Below are positions 35,386-47,600 of a stretch of 64,000 nucleotides of DNA, piece by piece; within the stretch, counting starts at the first letter, position 1; the number at the start of each line of letters is the position of its first letter. Under the pieces are notes generated by a model. It was given only the letters and a program-made list of their open reading frames with translations, made no database searches and was not told the origin of the DNA. The stretch is taken from the NCBI GenBank assembly GCA_038093975.1, contig JBBPTG010000004.1, positions 372,001 to 436,000 on the forward strand, read 5' to 3'. Made by a program: the position numbers and the translations under genes. Origin of the DNA: Chalciporus piperatus. Its lineage: Eukaryota > Basidiomycota > Agaricomycetes > Boletales > Boletaceae.

Positions 35386-38073
35386 ATGTCTCCTCCATTT
35401 CTTGTCCTCGTCGACAGCGACATTCAGCAAGATCTCTTACTCGCTGTCTCCCGTGTCACTTCGGTGATCACTAGACCGAGCGACGATCTCACGGTTGCTT
35501 CGAGTCGCCTCACACTAATCGATGATATCTCTTCAGATGCTGACCAGATCATCACCCACCTCGATAATGGCGCTGAAAAGGCCATCGTTCCCCTTTCACT
35601 GGCAAAGAAACTAGTTGGCATCGTTCCTGCCGACCGTCTTCTGCTCCTCCTAGACGCTGCCAGCGCTAGCGCTGTTCCTGATTCCATCCGCAATGCCGTA
35701 TCTGGCGTGCTCCTCAAAACGATCTCAATCGATGTTGATCTTATTCAATCAATATCCACCTTCTTTTCCGGTCTCTCCATCCACGTCTTGTCGGAAGACA
35801 AACCTACCCCATCGATCGTAAGAAAACTCGTATCAATCGGTGCATCCCTCGTGATTCCCTCCTCCGAGCTGGACACCTCCATCACTCTCGCCGATGCCTT
35901 CCTTGCTCCAGTTATATCTGATAGATCCGATGGGTTATTCCCAACTGTCGTATCTTCATATACTCAGGGCGGCAAATCCCTCGGTCTCGTATATTCCTCC
36001 CGCGAGTCCGTGGCCCAGTCTATCATGACTGGGAAGGGTGTATACCACTCTCGCAAACACGGTCTTTGGGAGAAAGGCAAGACTTCCGGAGCTACGCAAA
36101 ACGTCATCCGCATCCGCATTGACTGCGATTCCGATGCGCTTGAGTTCTCGGTCGTGCAGCATGGTTCAGGATTTTGCCATCTCCCCCAACCGTCATGCTT
36201 TGGTAGCATCGACGGACTTTCTGCGCTTGAACGCACCCTAACGTCGCGTCTTGCTGATGCCCCCCAGGGCTCGTACACGCACAAACTGTTCCACGATCAA
36301 AAACTGCTTCGAGCCAAAATCAGAGAAGAGGCTGACGAGCTCTGCCACGCAGAGACCAAGGAAGAAATAGCTTTCGAGGCTGCCGATCTGTTCTATTTCG
36401 CTTTGACGCGATGTGTCGCTGCTGGCGTGACTCTTCGGGATGTCGAAGAATCATTGAACAAGAAGGCTGTAAAGGTCACTCGGAGGCCAGGGAACGCAAA
36501 GCCTCGATTCCTGTCAAATGAGAAGACCCAGGATGCGTCAAAGACTTCCTCGGGACCAAACTCTGCCACGGTGGATCCAAATGCGCCTATCTCTATGCGC
36601 ACTGTGGACCTAGCTTCCACTAATCCGGAAGAACGCGCGCAGCTCCTGAAGCGCCCAGTGTTGAAGTCTCATGAAATGATTGCCAAGGTCCAGCCTATCG
36701 TTGACGACGTGCGCAAGAGGGGCGACGCTGCTCTTCTCGAGTTGACTGCCAAGTTCGACAAGGCCCAACTTGACACTCCCATACTCCTCCCCCCTTTCTA
36801 TCCGCTCGATCCATCAGCCCAGCCATTAGACCCAGCCGTCAAAGACGCTATCGACGTCGCTTATGACAATGTGTACAAGTTCCACGCCGCGCAGATCCAG
36901 AATAGCCACCTTGTCGTAGAGACCATGCCTGGCGTGACCTGCTCACGGTTCGCGCGACCAATAGCCCGCGTCGGGCTATATGTTCCCGGAGGAACAGCAG
37001 TGTTGCCCTCCACTGCTCTTATGCTTGGGGTTCCAGCCCAAGTAGCAGGATGTGAGCAAATTGTGCTCGCAACACCGCCACGGGCCGATGGCAGCGTATC
37101 GCCCGAGGTGCTCTATGTCGCTCACTTGGTTGGCGCGCACATGATTCTCAGGGCTGGTGGTGCCCAGGCGGTATCTGCCCTAGCCTATGGTACCGAAACG
37201 TGCCCCAAGGTTGACAAGGTCTTTGGCCCTGGTAATCAATGGGTCACAGCGGCGAAGATGCTTGTTCAAAACGACACGGAGGCCCTGGTATCCATCGATA
37301 TGCCAGCCGGACCGTCAGAAGTACTGGTAAGTCCTCCCGACGTCCATAGAACGTGGTGCATATATGCGTGTGTTCGAGTCGCGCGTATGTGCACCGCGTT
37401 CGTTGTTCTTGTCAGAATAACGAACGCGGCTTTCTCCTTTAGGTCATCGCAGACGAGTCATGTAATCCCGCATTCGTTGCATCCGACCTCCTTTCGCAAG
37501 CCGAGCATGGTGTGGATTCGCAAGTCGTCCTGGTGACATCGTCGCTCTCGGACGAGAAGATCGCGGAGATCGAGAAGGAGGTCGACAAGCAAGCACGCGC
37601 TCTCCCGCGGGTGGACATCATGCGGGTGAGCGTGTCGCGGAGTCTTATCGTTAAGACTCCTGCACCGGAAGCAGCGATCGAATTCTCGAACGAGTACGCG
37701 CCAGAGCACCTCATATTGCACTTGAAGGACGCACCCGCGTGGGTGGAACACGTCAAGAATGCAGGAAGTGTGTTCGTTGGACCATACTCTCCTGAAAGGT
37801 CATTCCCGTCCTGATACATGCGCATTGCGATGCTGAAACAAGGCTGACAGTTGTGGTGACTATGCTTCCGGAACAAACCACACGCTTCCTACGAATGGAT
37901 TCGCCAGACAGTTCAGCGGCGTAAATACCCAGTCGTTCCAGAAGCACATTACCTCGCAAGAGATCACTCTAGAAGGACTCCAGAAATTGGGCCCAATCGT
38001 CGCTACATTAGCAGATTGCGAAGGTCTGCAGGCTCATGCAAATGCTGTTCGCGTACGGTTGGCGACGTTCTAG
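35386..38073 (+). CDS. HIS4: Histidine biosynthesis trifunctional protein HIS4 (HisI-HisE-HisD)
   Basis: One polypeptide for steps 2, 3 and 10 of histidine synthesis. It starts [20 protein letters not shown] (an ATG at 35275 is in frame, but the sequence before MSPPF is not conserved in style). Phosphoribosyl-AMP cyclohydrolase: [40 protein letters not shown]. Phosphoribosyl-ATP pyrophosphatase: [33 protein letters not shown]. Histidinol dehydrogenase: [117 protein letters not shown]. Introns are only in the last third: about 37327-37441 and 37798-37852. Probably controlled by general amino-acid control. Confidence 0.96.
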
Positions 38074-38288
38074 ATGACACGTTAGAAGTAGAATTTTTAG
38101 CAAACGATTCCCTTGACGAGCATCACCACCCTAACTTGCATAAACTGCGTGCACACGTCCAGATTGCCTAAGAACAAACCTAAGAAACATTAACATTGAC
38201 ATCTAATGAAGGGTGTCTATTGCCATGGGTGTGCGATTGCTCGAGGTAGGAGAGCATAGAACAAGATGAAGCTACGAAACGGCGTAAA

Positions 38289-39717
38289 CTAGTTGGTCCT
38301 GTAGAGTGCACGCTTAGCAACCTTGACGATCAGCGGCGCGTCGGGGAAGGCGAGATCCTCTAAAATTTTGGCATACTAAAGCAAGAAATTTAGCTGCTAT
38401 TCAGTCATGGGACGTGTCACTTTGAACTTACAGGGGTTGGCACATCAGCACCAGTGACCCGCTCAACGGGTGCATCAAGATAGTCGAAGGCTTCGCTCTC
38501 GACTATCTGAGCGCAAATCTCGCTTCCGACACCGAAGGCGGGGAAGCCACCCTCGGCGATGAGAAGTCTAGATAGATCATGAGAACGACCGAGTAACGCT
38601 AGCCTAGTCGAATTTCGCTCACCGATTCGTCTTCTTGACGGAAGCCTTGATGGTATCGATGTCGAGAGGACGAATACTGCGAAGGTTGATGACCTCAGCC
38701 TTGATGCCTTCCTTGGCAAGAATGTCTGCGGCCTCCAAGCTGTGGGTGACCATCTTGCTGTGGGCGACGATAGTGACATCAGACCCTTCGCGCTCCACCT
38801 TGGCCTTGCCGATAGGGAGGAGGAAGCTATCTGACATAGCCTCGGCCGACATAGGGAAGGTGACACCGTACATCATCTCGTTTTCAAGGAAGACAACGGG
38901 GTTAGGATCCCGAATAGCAGCCTGTATGCGAAACGGATGAGGGCAGATGTGCGGCGCATAGTTCGACACGCACCTTGAGAAGACCCTTGCAGTCCTCGGC
39001 ATTCCATGGGCTGACGACCTTGAGACCAGGGATTGAACCGTACCATGCGGCATAGTCTTGCGAATGTTGTGCACCGACACCAGAAGCTGCACCGTTGGGA
39101 CCGCGGAACACGACTGGACATGGCACGTTTCCACCTGACATGTAGTAGGTTTTACCGGCGGAGTTAACGATGTGGTCTATGGCTTGCATTGCAAAGTTGA
39201 AGGTCATGAACTCGCAACTAGGACAAAGAGTCAGAGAAGGCAGGAGCCGACAGGCAGACGACATACATCGGTCGGAGGCCAGCGAGTCCGGCACCGACAG
39301 CAAGACCAGCGAAACCCATCTCAGTAATGGGTGTGTCGACGACACGTTTCTCTCCGAACTTGTCCAGGAGACCTTTTGTGACCTAGACGTTGAGAGAATA
39401 AGCTGGAAACACATGTAGTTGAGTCGAGCAGCGTACCTTGTACGCGCCGTTATACCGGGCGACCTCCTCACCCATGATGAAAACGGACTCGTCACGCAAC
39501 ATCTCTTCCTCCATGGCCATGTTAAGGGCATCTCGGACGGTCATCTATAGGCAGAAAGAGATTTAAATGCGGGGTCGAGCTCAATGTCGAATTTGCGTAC
39601 CGAGTTTTCGGACTGGGTGGCATAACCGCGAGCGAGTGCAGCTCTCCGCACGGGTATTGATGTGCGTTGGCGAGCGTTGACGGCGATGCGAGAGAAAGCG
39701 GCGCGAACAGCAGCCAT
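38289..39717 (-). CDS. PDB1: Pyruvate dehydrogenase E1 component subunit beta, mitochondrial
   Basis: Beta chain of the thiamine-diphosphate-dependent E1 enzyme that converts pyruvate to acetyl-dihydrolipoamide. The presequence [20 protein letters not shown] is Arg/Ala-rich. The enzyme begins [120 protein letters not shown] and ends [29 protein letters not shown]. Introns near 38367-38430, 38570-38622, 38920-38972, 39217-39266, 39385-39435 and 39545-39600. It shares a 126-bp divergent region with the short-chain dehydrogenase gene. Confidence 0.95.
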
Positions 39718-39843
39718 TTGGAATGGAAAAGAGGAAGAAGAGGTGAACAGACAGACCTTTGACGGCGCGCGAGTTCAAATTTGGCTCGCGGGCCAACTCG
39801 GGAAATTTCACCCTGGCGGTCCGCCCTTTGTGTCATTCAACTC

Positions 39844-40833
39844 ATGCGAAAGCCGATCGTACTCATCACAGGCGCATCCAAGTCCTGCACGTTCATTTTT
39901 TACGTGGTACTACTGCTGACCGTCTATCAGAGGTATCGGACTCGCCGTGGTCAAATCCCTCCTTGAAGAGTTCAACGCAAATGTCGTCGCACTCTCGCGA
40001 TCTGAGACACCTGAGCTGAACAAACTGATCAACGACCACCCTGCCTCCTTGCTCGCCATCTTGTGTGATGTGTGAGTGCACGTGTCCTCAACTTCGTCAA
40101 TGGCCGACGTGAACATCCCACAGTACAGACGAAGCCGCCCAGGCACGCGCATTCGACACAGCGAAAGCTAGATTCGGCCCCGTTCTTAATGGCCTGATCC
40201 TGAACGCCGGTACTCTCGATCCCCTTGGCCGTGTCAGCAGCCCTGCGGTATCGCTAGATGCTTGGAAGCAACACTTCGATGTCAACTTTTTCTCGCTTGT
40301 CAGTGCACTCAAGGTCGCCCTCCCGAGCTTGCGTCCCAGTCCAAACAACGGGCGAGTGATATTTGTCAGCTCAGGCGCAGCTACAGGAAATATCCCTGGC
40401 TGGGCACCTTACAATGCTGGCAAAGCAGCGATGAACAGCCTGGCAAGGTACCTCTGTTTCCCGATTCGGTCACCAAAACCCACTGACAGCGGCCGTGATG
40501 ATAGAACCTTAGCCAAGGAAGAGCCCTCCATCGTTTCGGTGGCAATCGCTCCGGGAAAAGTCGATACAGCTGTACGTCCGCGTTGCGTTGTCCCCCAAGC
40601 TCGCGCACTGATTTGCTTTGCAGATGCAGCAAGTTCTCAGGGAGACCGGCGCTCCTCATATGGAAGAGTCCGATCACAAGATATTCCTCGACGCTCACGA
40701 GGAGGGTACATTGGTTAAGCCATACGACGTTGGTTATGTGATTGCCAATCTCTCACTCCAAGCACCGCTCACCCTTAGCGGCGAGTTCGTACGGTACAAT
40801 GACGAGCACTGTAAAGAATTTGCAAGGAAATGA
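39844..40833 (+). CDS. Short-chain dehydrogenase/reductase (yeast YIR035C/IRC24-like)
   Basis: Classical SDR with NAD(P)-binding GASKGIG formed by splicing across the intron at about 39888-39930 (TGA-SK from exon 1, GIG from exon 2). Core sequence: KPIVLITGASKGIGLAVVKS, LLEEFNANVVALSRSE, GLILNAGTLDPLGRV (NAG motif), VIFVSSGAATGNIPGWAPYN with the catalytic Ser, and YNAGKAAMNSLAR with Tyr-x3-Lys. The end is GEFVRYNDEHCKEFARK. The SSGAA and YNAGKAA blocks recall the benzil-reductase-like yeast proteins Irc24 and YIR035C. The substrate is not deducible. Further introns near 40072-40123, 40451-40509 and 40571-40622. Confidence 0.85.
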
Positions 40834-41013
40834 ATTGAACTCGATTGACTTTTCGTCGAACTCACGCTTCTCTTCTTCCCTTTCCACCGGAGCCGAACGA
40901 AGGAATCGAAGTCGTGAAAAAGCTCCGAGTAAATCATCGAAGAAGCCATTCCGCAAGAATGCTCCATGGCCCGTCTCACCTCCATTTCATGATCAACAGC
41001 AACCATTACACGG

Positions 41014-42345
41014 ATGGCACAGCAGGTGAGTGACGGCGCCAAGCTCATATCTCTCACATTTTCATCACAAGCAACAAAGATCATAGACGTACATCAACAC
41101 TTTTTTCTCGATGCCCGAAAAAAGGAGAAACTGAACTCGGAAGTGGGGTGGATTACACCACCTGAAAACCTTCCCTGGCGACCATCATCGGCCATGGCAG
41201 CCATGGACGCCATGGGCATACAAACAGCAATCCTTTCGCCACCTCCCGTCGCCACTTCGAACAAATCTGAAGTTCGAGCCATGAATATCCACATTGCGCA
41301 GATTTGCGCCGCACATCCGGGAAGGTTTGGTTTCCTCGCTGGACTTCCAAGCTTGTGCGACATACAAGGTTCAGATATCCTGGAGCAGTCACACTAAACG
41401 CCATCTCCTGATATGAACCCTCCACAGGTGCCATCAGTGAAATCGCTTTCGCCACGGATCATCTTGGCGTCGATGGGTTTGCACTCATTTCCTCGTACGG
41501 AACAGGAAATTCGGCCAGTCAGTGGGAATTCTCCCTTTCGTCTTATCCATCCTCGAGACTTACGTTCCAATTCAGAGTATATAGCGGATGATCTATTTGA
41601 TCCTGTCTGGGAAGAACTTGACAGGAGGCACGCAGTCGTCTTCCTTCACGGTGCCCAGACCCCTTCATCAACACCCTATCCTCACCCCTTCCTAGGGCTT
41701 CCGATCAGCGAAGTAAGTCATCCCTGTCAATCGATTCCCACACGCAAAAACTAAGGCCTGAACCTTCGAAACAAGGTTCCGAACGAAACGTACAAAGCCG
41801 CCGCTCATCTGGTCGTCACCGGGAAGAAACGCCGATTTCCCAATGTCAAGATCATCCTATCACATCTTGGTGGGAGCACGCCGTTCCTGGCACCGCGTGT
41901 GGCTGCGTTGTCGCACCACATGGGATGCCCTCTCACGCCTGAAGAGATTCTTCAGGATTTCAAAAGTTTCTACTATGAGACTGCGCTTAGTTCGCATCCG
42001 GCGACGCTGGCTGCGGTAGAGGCTTTTGTGCCAATCGATCATATTCTCTTTGGGACAGACTACCCCGGTAGGTCTTCGTCCGTCCCTGATCCTGGAGATC
42101 TACTCGTGGCTAAATAATGAACATAAGCGGTCGCTACGAAGACCTCTGAATGGTACACCAAGCACCTAGAGGACTATTACGTCCAAGACCCACACAAGTT
42201 GGACTGTATCCTGTGGAACAATGCGCTCTCGATCTTTCCAAGGGTCCGAAGAGAGCAGAACAGGGTTACCCGCGCAGTGTCGCCTCCAACAAAGGACGGC
42301 ACACGGCCCGTGCCGGTATTTGGCCCAGCTCACAACACACAATAG
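41014..42345 (+). CDS. Amidohydrolase-2 family decarboxylase-like protein (ACMSD/6-MSA decarboxylase type)
   Basis: Start MAQQ, joined over an intron (41026-41081) to IIDVHQHFFLDARKKEKLNS. A TIM-barrel metalloenzyme with the metal ligands His-x-His in DVHQHFF, His in VFLHGAQT, His in IILSHLGGSTPF and Asp in ILFGTDYP. PAMAAMDAMGIQTAILS-type sequence and the final VQDPHKLDCILWNNALSIFP complete the fold. The family (amidohydrolase_2) contains aminocarboxymuconate-semialdehyde, gamma-resorcylate and 6-methylsalicylate decarboxylases. No polyketide synthase is near, so the last role is not supported by context. Introns near 41368-41427, 41482-41512, 41711-41775 and 42068-42126. Confidence 0.8.
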
Positions 42346-42527
42346 TTTGAAAAAATAAGCATGCAAGTCTAGGCGAGTACAGATGGTAGGATATGGATGA
42401 AAAATAAAACGAGGGGGCTCTATTCATATATATTACGACTAGGGAGGTGCTGGTAGATGAGTCTGTCTATACACCGAGTCTAGAATGCCATGAGCCGACG
42501 TCGAAACGATAATTTCTGGTTCAACGC

Positions 42528-44878
42528 TCACCTTCGCTTAGTATGCTCGTAAACAAGATAAGAGATCGAGACTGAAGGCACGACCTGTGAGAGGGTCGAT
42601 GAGCATCAAGTTTCCCCAATAAAACGTAGTACGAACCTTGGCCAACGTCGGGAATAATCCACGGTAAAAACCTCTCCAACCGTCACGCCGATACGTCTTC
42701 TGAACCACATCCCAAACACCTGTATACCGTTGTGGATGGCCTGAGGAACCTGAAGCTTGCAGTCGCGTGCGGACCAGGTTCAGAGGGTAGACACTGGTGG
42801 CTCCAACACTCCCCGAGACACTTCCAAAGGCGAGAAGAGCAAGGATGCCGGGTTCCTCAAGTCCGGTGGAACGTAGATATGCTAGTTTAAGGGCTTCGAA
42901 TGTGCTCATGTCAATAGCAGAATATCTAAGAAAAGACAGGAAACGTGAGCGAGATGACCCCGGTTTCGTGTGCATGACATACGGGAAGACTCCAATAAGG
43001 CCGATCTACAGTGAGTTTAAGCAACGCCGCGAAAAGGAAAAAAGGTAGGAAACTGACAGTTAATCCACGATAAAATGCTCTAAATCGCCCAAGTTGCCAG
43101 ACATCGCGCACCGCTGCGGCTAAACTTCGTTTTTGGTCAGTTGCGCTCATCATTTGCGTCTGTCAAGTACTCAATAACGAGACAGGCGGAGAGGGAAGTG
43201 AAGTGCTGACCTTCAATGTTTCGATTGGGTATATACCTAGACCATCATGAGCATGAGTGCAGTAGAACAATTCAGAACTTACTCAGTTGACTGGATATTC
43301 CACCTATCCCACCCGACAAAAAGCGACTAGTACCACTAATATCTCGGGAGTCCTCCACATGGTCCCAGTATTGGGCAAATGTCCGTTTCTGTTCCCGAAT
43401 ACTGAGTACAAAACGCTGGACATGGGTGTACGGAGAGGACGAACAGCTGTCTCATACGCCATAAACTTTATGGCAGACTCTGGGAATATCTTCATTACAG
43501 AGAGTCCGTTCCCCGTCCAAAAGGCCAAAACACCGCCCTCAGCATATATGCGAGCCACAACACCACCTATAGCTTTCAGGCCGCCGACGCTTGGTTTGGG
43601 GCCCAAGGACGGTCCCCCCATTTCAGGAGGACGAGTTATCAAGAAAACCTTGAGACGATCGAATGGGGCAGTGCACGTCCTGGAGACTAGGGAGAGAACA
43701 ATCGTCAGAGGGAACACGAGTAATGGTCAACTAGCCTCACCTGCACCAGCGACACCGCCTGCGAGGAGGAACTTGACTGCAGTACGGCCCTGTAACCAAT
43801 CATGAGGTTCCTCTGGCTCCTCCTCACAGTCGCTATCGTGGTGATCGGCGGGTATTGATAGTGGTGCGGGTGTCTGTAACAACGCCAGCGGCAACACTTT
43901 GTCTTCCGCACTCAGGCTGACATCACCTTCCATCGTAACCCTCGCCGGACCCCTCCCGTCCTCTCCCATGAGTCTTTGCACCTCGTAATACCGGTATATT
44001 TCGGGAATCGACACCTCCCGAGAGAGAAGTAACAGGAAATCTCGAAATTGCCGAAAGCTGATATGGTGGGAATGGGGTGATAGCGTCAGAAACGTCATAA
44101 AATCTGCTAGGGCAGATGCTGAGAGGGTGATCCCTGAGAGACCGTAAATGTATTGAATACCGGTATAACATGTGGCTTTGGGACGACCTACCAGCCTTCC
44201 TCAAAGCGTTTTGTACGTCCTCGGCATCCAAGCGACCGTCTCTATCCAGGTCGAGCTCATTGTGAAAGATACTCCATAACTCTATCAAACAAAGCATTTA
44301 ATAAATGGGAGAATGAATAGAGATATACCCTAGGCCCATTACTCACCAGACTCCTTCGCTTCTGCATACTCGCGAAACTCCGGCCACGCTATGTGGGTTG
44401 ACGGCTGGCTAGAGATACGACCACCACACCGCGTCACGAGCTCGTCTTCATAGACCCTCCTCATGTTCTCGGCCATTTCTGGCGTTAGTGACTCGCCGAA
44501 CGGGTTTCCGAGCGTGGCCGCGGTTTCCGAGCTCTGGAAGCTTGAAATGGGTAGGCGCTGCCATAAATCATGGAGTATCCGTTCCCGGTTTTCTTTTCCC
44601 TCTTGCTCGCGGAATTCAAGAAGGCTGCGGGGCATGAGATGATAAGGTAGAGGGTCGGACCTGAGTCGTGGAATGAAAGGGCGATTCCGAACACCTGAAA
44701 AACATCCTTCGTAGATGTCACGTCCGTTCGGTTGAGGACGTGAAGAACCCACGAGCTCCGACATGGAATGAAAGATTGAACCTGCGATGCCAATGCCAGA
44801 TTGTGGATCGCAGCTTGAGGTGTAGGGTGATGTATCAAAAGGGCATTGTTGTTGGGATGCCGGGTAGTGCTGCTTCAA
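42528..44878 (-). CDS. SAL1: Ca2+-regulated mitochondrial carrier (SAL1/SCaMC type, ATP-Mg/Pi)
   Basis: Inner-membrane solute carrier with a regulatory Ca2+-binding N-terminal half. One canonical EF-hand loop is clear (DLDRDGRLDAED), preceded and followed by weaker EF-like helices (LPISSFQSSETAAT; LADFMTFLTLSPHSHHISFR). The carrier half has three repeats with the signature P-x-D/E-x-x-K/R: CTAPFDRLKVFL, YPIETLKTQM, YPLNLVRTRLQ, plus TGNGLSVMKIFPESAIKFMA, FYRGLTIGLIGVFPYSAIDM and GFYRGLFPTLAKVVPSVSIS. It ends YLVYEHTKRR. The last exon was recovered beyond an intron at about 42575-42640. The start at 44878 is the first in-frame Met, but a later Met (MSELVGSSRP) is possible. Confidence 0.86.
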
Positions 44879-45130
44879 CGAGGTATGTTTGCTACTGCTT
44901 ACTTTGACGAGTATTGTTTACTTGGCAAATCAATTAGTGTACCAAAGACATTACCATAATTTAGGTAAATAACTACACGTCCTTGCCTTCTGTAAATTAC
45001 ACCAAGCGACATTGATCATTACCACCCGACGATATAAAATGTGCGGTGGTCTAATTACACTATTGCTTTGATACAATCCAGCTTCAGAGTCCCATGATAG
45101 AAGGAGAACAAACGATACGAGTAGTATGCG

Positions 45131-46510
45131 TCACCGACACAAGAATGCGGATACGACCAGCGATCTGACTCGTTGTAGTGCTTGCGCCAGCGTTCGACGG
45201 AGCGATCTACGCTTTGAATTGGGCGGGAGAATTTGTGGAAGGGGGTCTACCTTTGTTCGGGCATGTTCTAGAGACGCCTCCTTGCTCAAAGGCTCAGCCT
45301 TGTGTGTCGTCCCGTAACCAGTACGAGGAAGATTATCCGCCAGCGGCCACTTCTCAGAGTTGAATATAGATGGCGGTCGCGTATGCGCAGGAGTGCTACT
45401 GGACGCCAACGTGGAAGCATAGTCATGTGATGACGTCTTGACATGATAAGTCACAAGCCGAAGCTCATGTGTCGAGTGCGACGACGGAGGAGTAGGGAGC
45501 TTGCGTGGACCGAAGAAAGGTCGGGTAGGCTCGGGTCTCACCAATACTGTTGGCCTCACCTCGCGGGTTTCGAGGACTGTGACATCGTGCACCGGAATTT
45601 CGGGCAACGGCCGAGAAGGACGTGGGGGCGTCGGCAATGGCGGGGCTGGTAGAGGCGGTGAGGGTAAAGGCGGAGGTGGCAGAGGTGGCGAAGGTCGAGG
45701 TGGCGCAGGTAATGGCGGAGAGTGACGTGTCTAGGATAGATAATCAACAACTAAAATCGGGAGAAGATAGAGGACATACTCTATGTGTCGCGGCTACAGG
45801 AGAATCGCCTTCCGAGGCCGATTCGGCTGATCTCGATCCCCGACGAGGTAGAGGCGGCGTTGGCGGACGATACTCCTACCGAACATTTAGTCCCACTCCA
45901 TCATGAACATTTGATTAAGAGTTGGGTCACTCACCGTTTGCGGCTTTCCGATTCTTTTCCCTCCGGGTCGCATCCAAGGTGTTGGCGAGTCTGGACGAGA
46001 TAATGGATCGCCATCGAAACTCTCCGAAGGAGAAGGCGGTGTGAACGTGTAGCTTCTCGAAGTCTCAAACTCCTATGGCTATGTGAGCATTACCACATTG
46101 ATAACCTCGCTGAGCATCGTTGCCCACCGTGCTGGCTGGCGACTGCCGCAAAGGCTCTGCTTCGCCATCATGGTCAGTTGAAAGACCTTCATGCGCCGAG
46201 AGATCAACCACTGTGTTAATGGTTGGCAAAGTTTCCCGCCGTTCTCTTCCTACCACTCTGTCGATCATGTCCTTCCAATCATCTGGAAGCTTGAAAGTGC
46301 AGCGTCTAGTTTGTTTCTTCAGAAAGTGGCGTAAGTACTTACTGGTGGTCTGTCAGTCTGTGTGGGGGAGTATGATGAGACTGAAGAGAGTGAGATCTGT
46401 CTGAAAGGCGCCCCTGGGGACGACGGAGGCGAAGGCGGTGGCGATGGGATGAACTTTGGAACGGGTTTCCTGTGGCTCATGGAGCGCACAGGCTCCACCG
46501 CTTGAGACAT
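45131..46510 (-). CDS. Proline-rich disordered protein of unknown function
   Basis: Assembled from five or so exons starting MSQAVEPVRSMSHRKPVPKF. It continues IPSPPPSPPSSPGAPFRQIS, DDWKDMIDRVVGRERRETLP (the only ordered-looking part, a short amphipathic helix), then FETSRSYTFTPPSPSESFDG, PTPWMRPGGKRIGKPQTVSD. A polyproline block (45640-45720) reads PPLPAPPRPSPPLPPP-like. The tail is LRRTLAQALQRVRSLVVSAF. The repeated P-x-x-P sites look like SH3 ligands, suggesting a scaffold or actin-linked role, which is inference from composition. I do not recognise a named family. Splice sites between 45720 and 46330 are approximate. Confidence 0.55.
45636..45725. repeat. Imperfect 6/9-base GGCGGNGGT/GGWGGC repeats coding polyproline
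   Basis: A purine-rich plus strand made of GGTGGC, GGCGGAG, AGAGGC type units. On the coding (minus) strand it gives Pro-rich dipeptide and tripeptide repeats of the disordered protein. Confidence 0.7.
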
Positions 46511-47600
46511 GGCTGGTAAAGCCAGCGGTGGTTTTCAGAAAGTACCAGACAGGATGGAGCGCTGAACAGCGAAGCCGCTAGAGTATGGCGGGACGACTGT
46601 CGGTAGAGGCGCAGCTGGGTGGAAAGAAATGAGAAGACGGATTATTATAGCGAGTAATGAATGGAAAAGACATGTAACCTCATATAGGGAAGGGGGGGGC
46701 ATGCTTCAAGCTGTACGCAGGCGGTAGTCATTGAGGGAACCTGCCTTGACTCAATAGCCACGTTGAGAGCAGGATGCTCATGAAGGGGATAGCACGACTC
46801 ACCTCATGTTTTCCATAATTGTGCAATGCTTGCGAACAGCCGCGAGGTGGTCCATGATCACGACAAATACACTCCTGGAACCATAGAGAGTGCATCCCTC
46901 CCGACTACGTCACAACCATGGCAACCTGCATGGATCAAACGCGACTCCAAGTCAAGAGCTGGATCGTTATGTTTCTGATAGGCGAACACTGAACCGAAGA
47001 TCCCAGTCCCTGATCAACACCATTACGATCCAGTTGTCCGCGCCGCGGAGACTCAGTGTCGAGGCTGAGCGCTGAGCATCGCCCTCGGAAGCAAGATATG
47101 CATCCAGTGTGGTTCCAGATATGGCATGTTCTGTAGAACGAAACTCTCAAGACCACGCAGTGCATAAATAAGAGATTCACTCCTCCCAACCACATTTCCA
47201 CGCTACTTGCCAATCATGGCGATGCCGAGGCAAAGATTCACAGCCCTTGGGACCTCGACCGGCCTATCATTGTGGAGAGTAGACTTGAATACAATTCTCG
47301 GAATGGGATCCAGTATGCATGGAACTTTGCATTATCGCAAAAAAAAGTATATGCGTGTACAGATCATTAGTTGGCGTAAGATTGAGATCAAAACCAAAAC
47401 GGTGTGTCAGGCACTGGGTAATCATGATAATAGGGGTATAAATTCGTCGCGAGTGTGGAGGCCATCAGGTGTTGGATGCATGAGAACATCGTACGTGGGA
47501 TTACGAGAAAGGGAGTAGCTTGAACCGTGTGGATGATAGATGAGCCAAGGTACCCAGAGGAGGGAAAATTGGAATATCGTTGTTAAGGTGATAATCGTTG
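46511..47600. other. Long intergenic region, no gene supported
   Basis: About 1.1 kb between the start of the proline-rich protein gene and the end of the TVP38-like gene, both on the minus strand. ORFs here are under 105 codons and none resembles a family. It contains a G-run at 46690-46697 and otherwise unremarkable sequence. The long upstream region may be the promoter and 5' UTR of the proline-rich protein gene. Confidence 0.4.

Noticed and set aside
41014..42345. A secondary-metabolite (6-methylsalicylate type) gene cluster around the amidohydrolase
   Set aside because: Neighbours are PDB1, an SDR and a mitochondrial carrier. There is no polyketide synthase or regulator, so the decarboxylase alone does not make a cluster.
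46511..47600. A gene in the 1.1-kb gap
   Set aside because: No ORF exceeds about 105 codons, and splicing of the short ones gives no recognisable domain.
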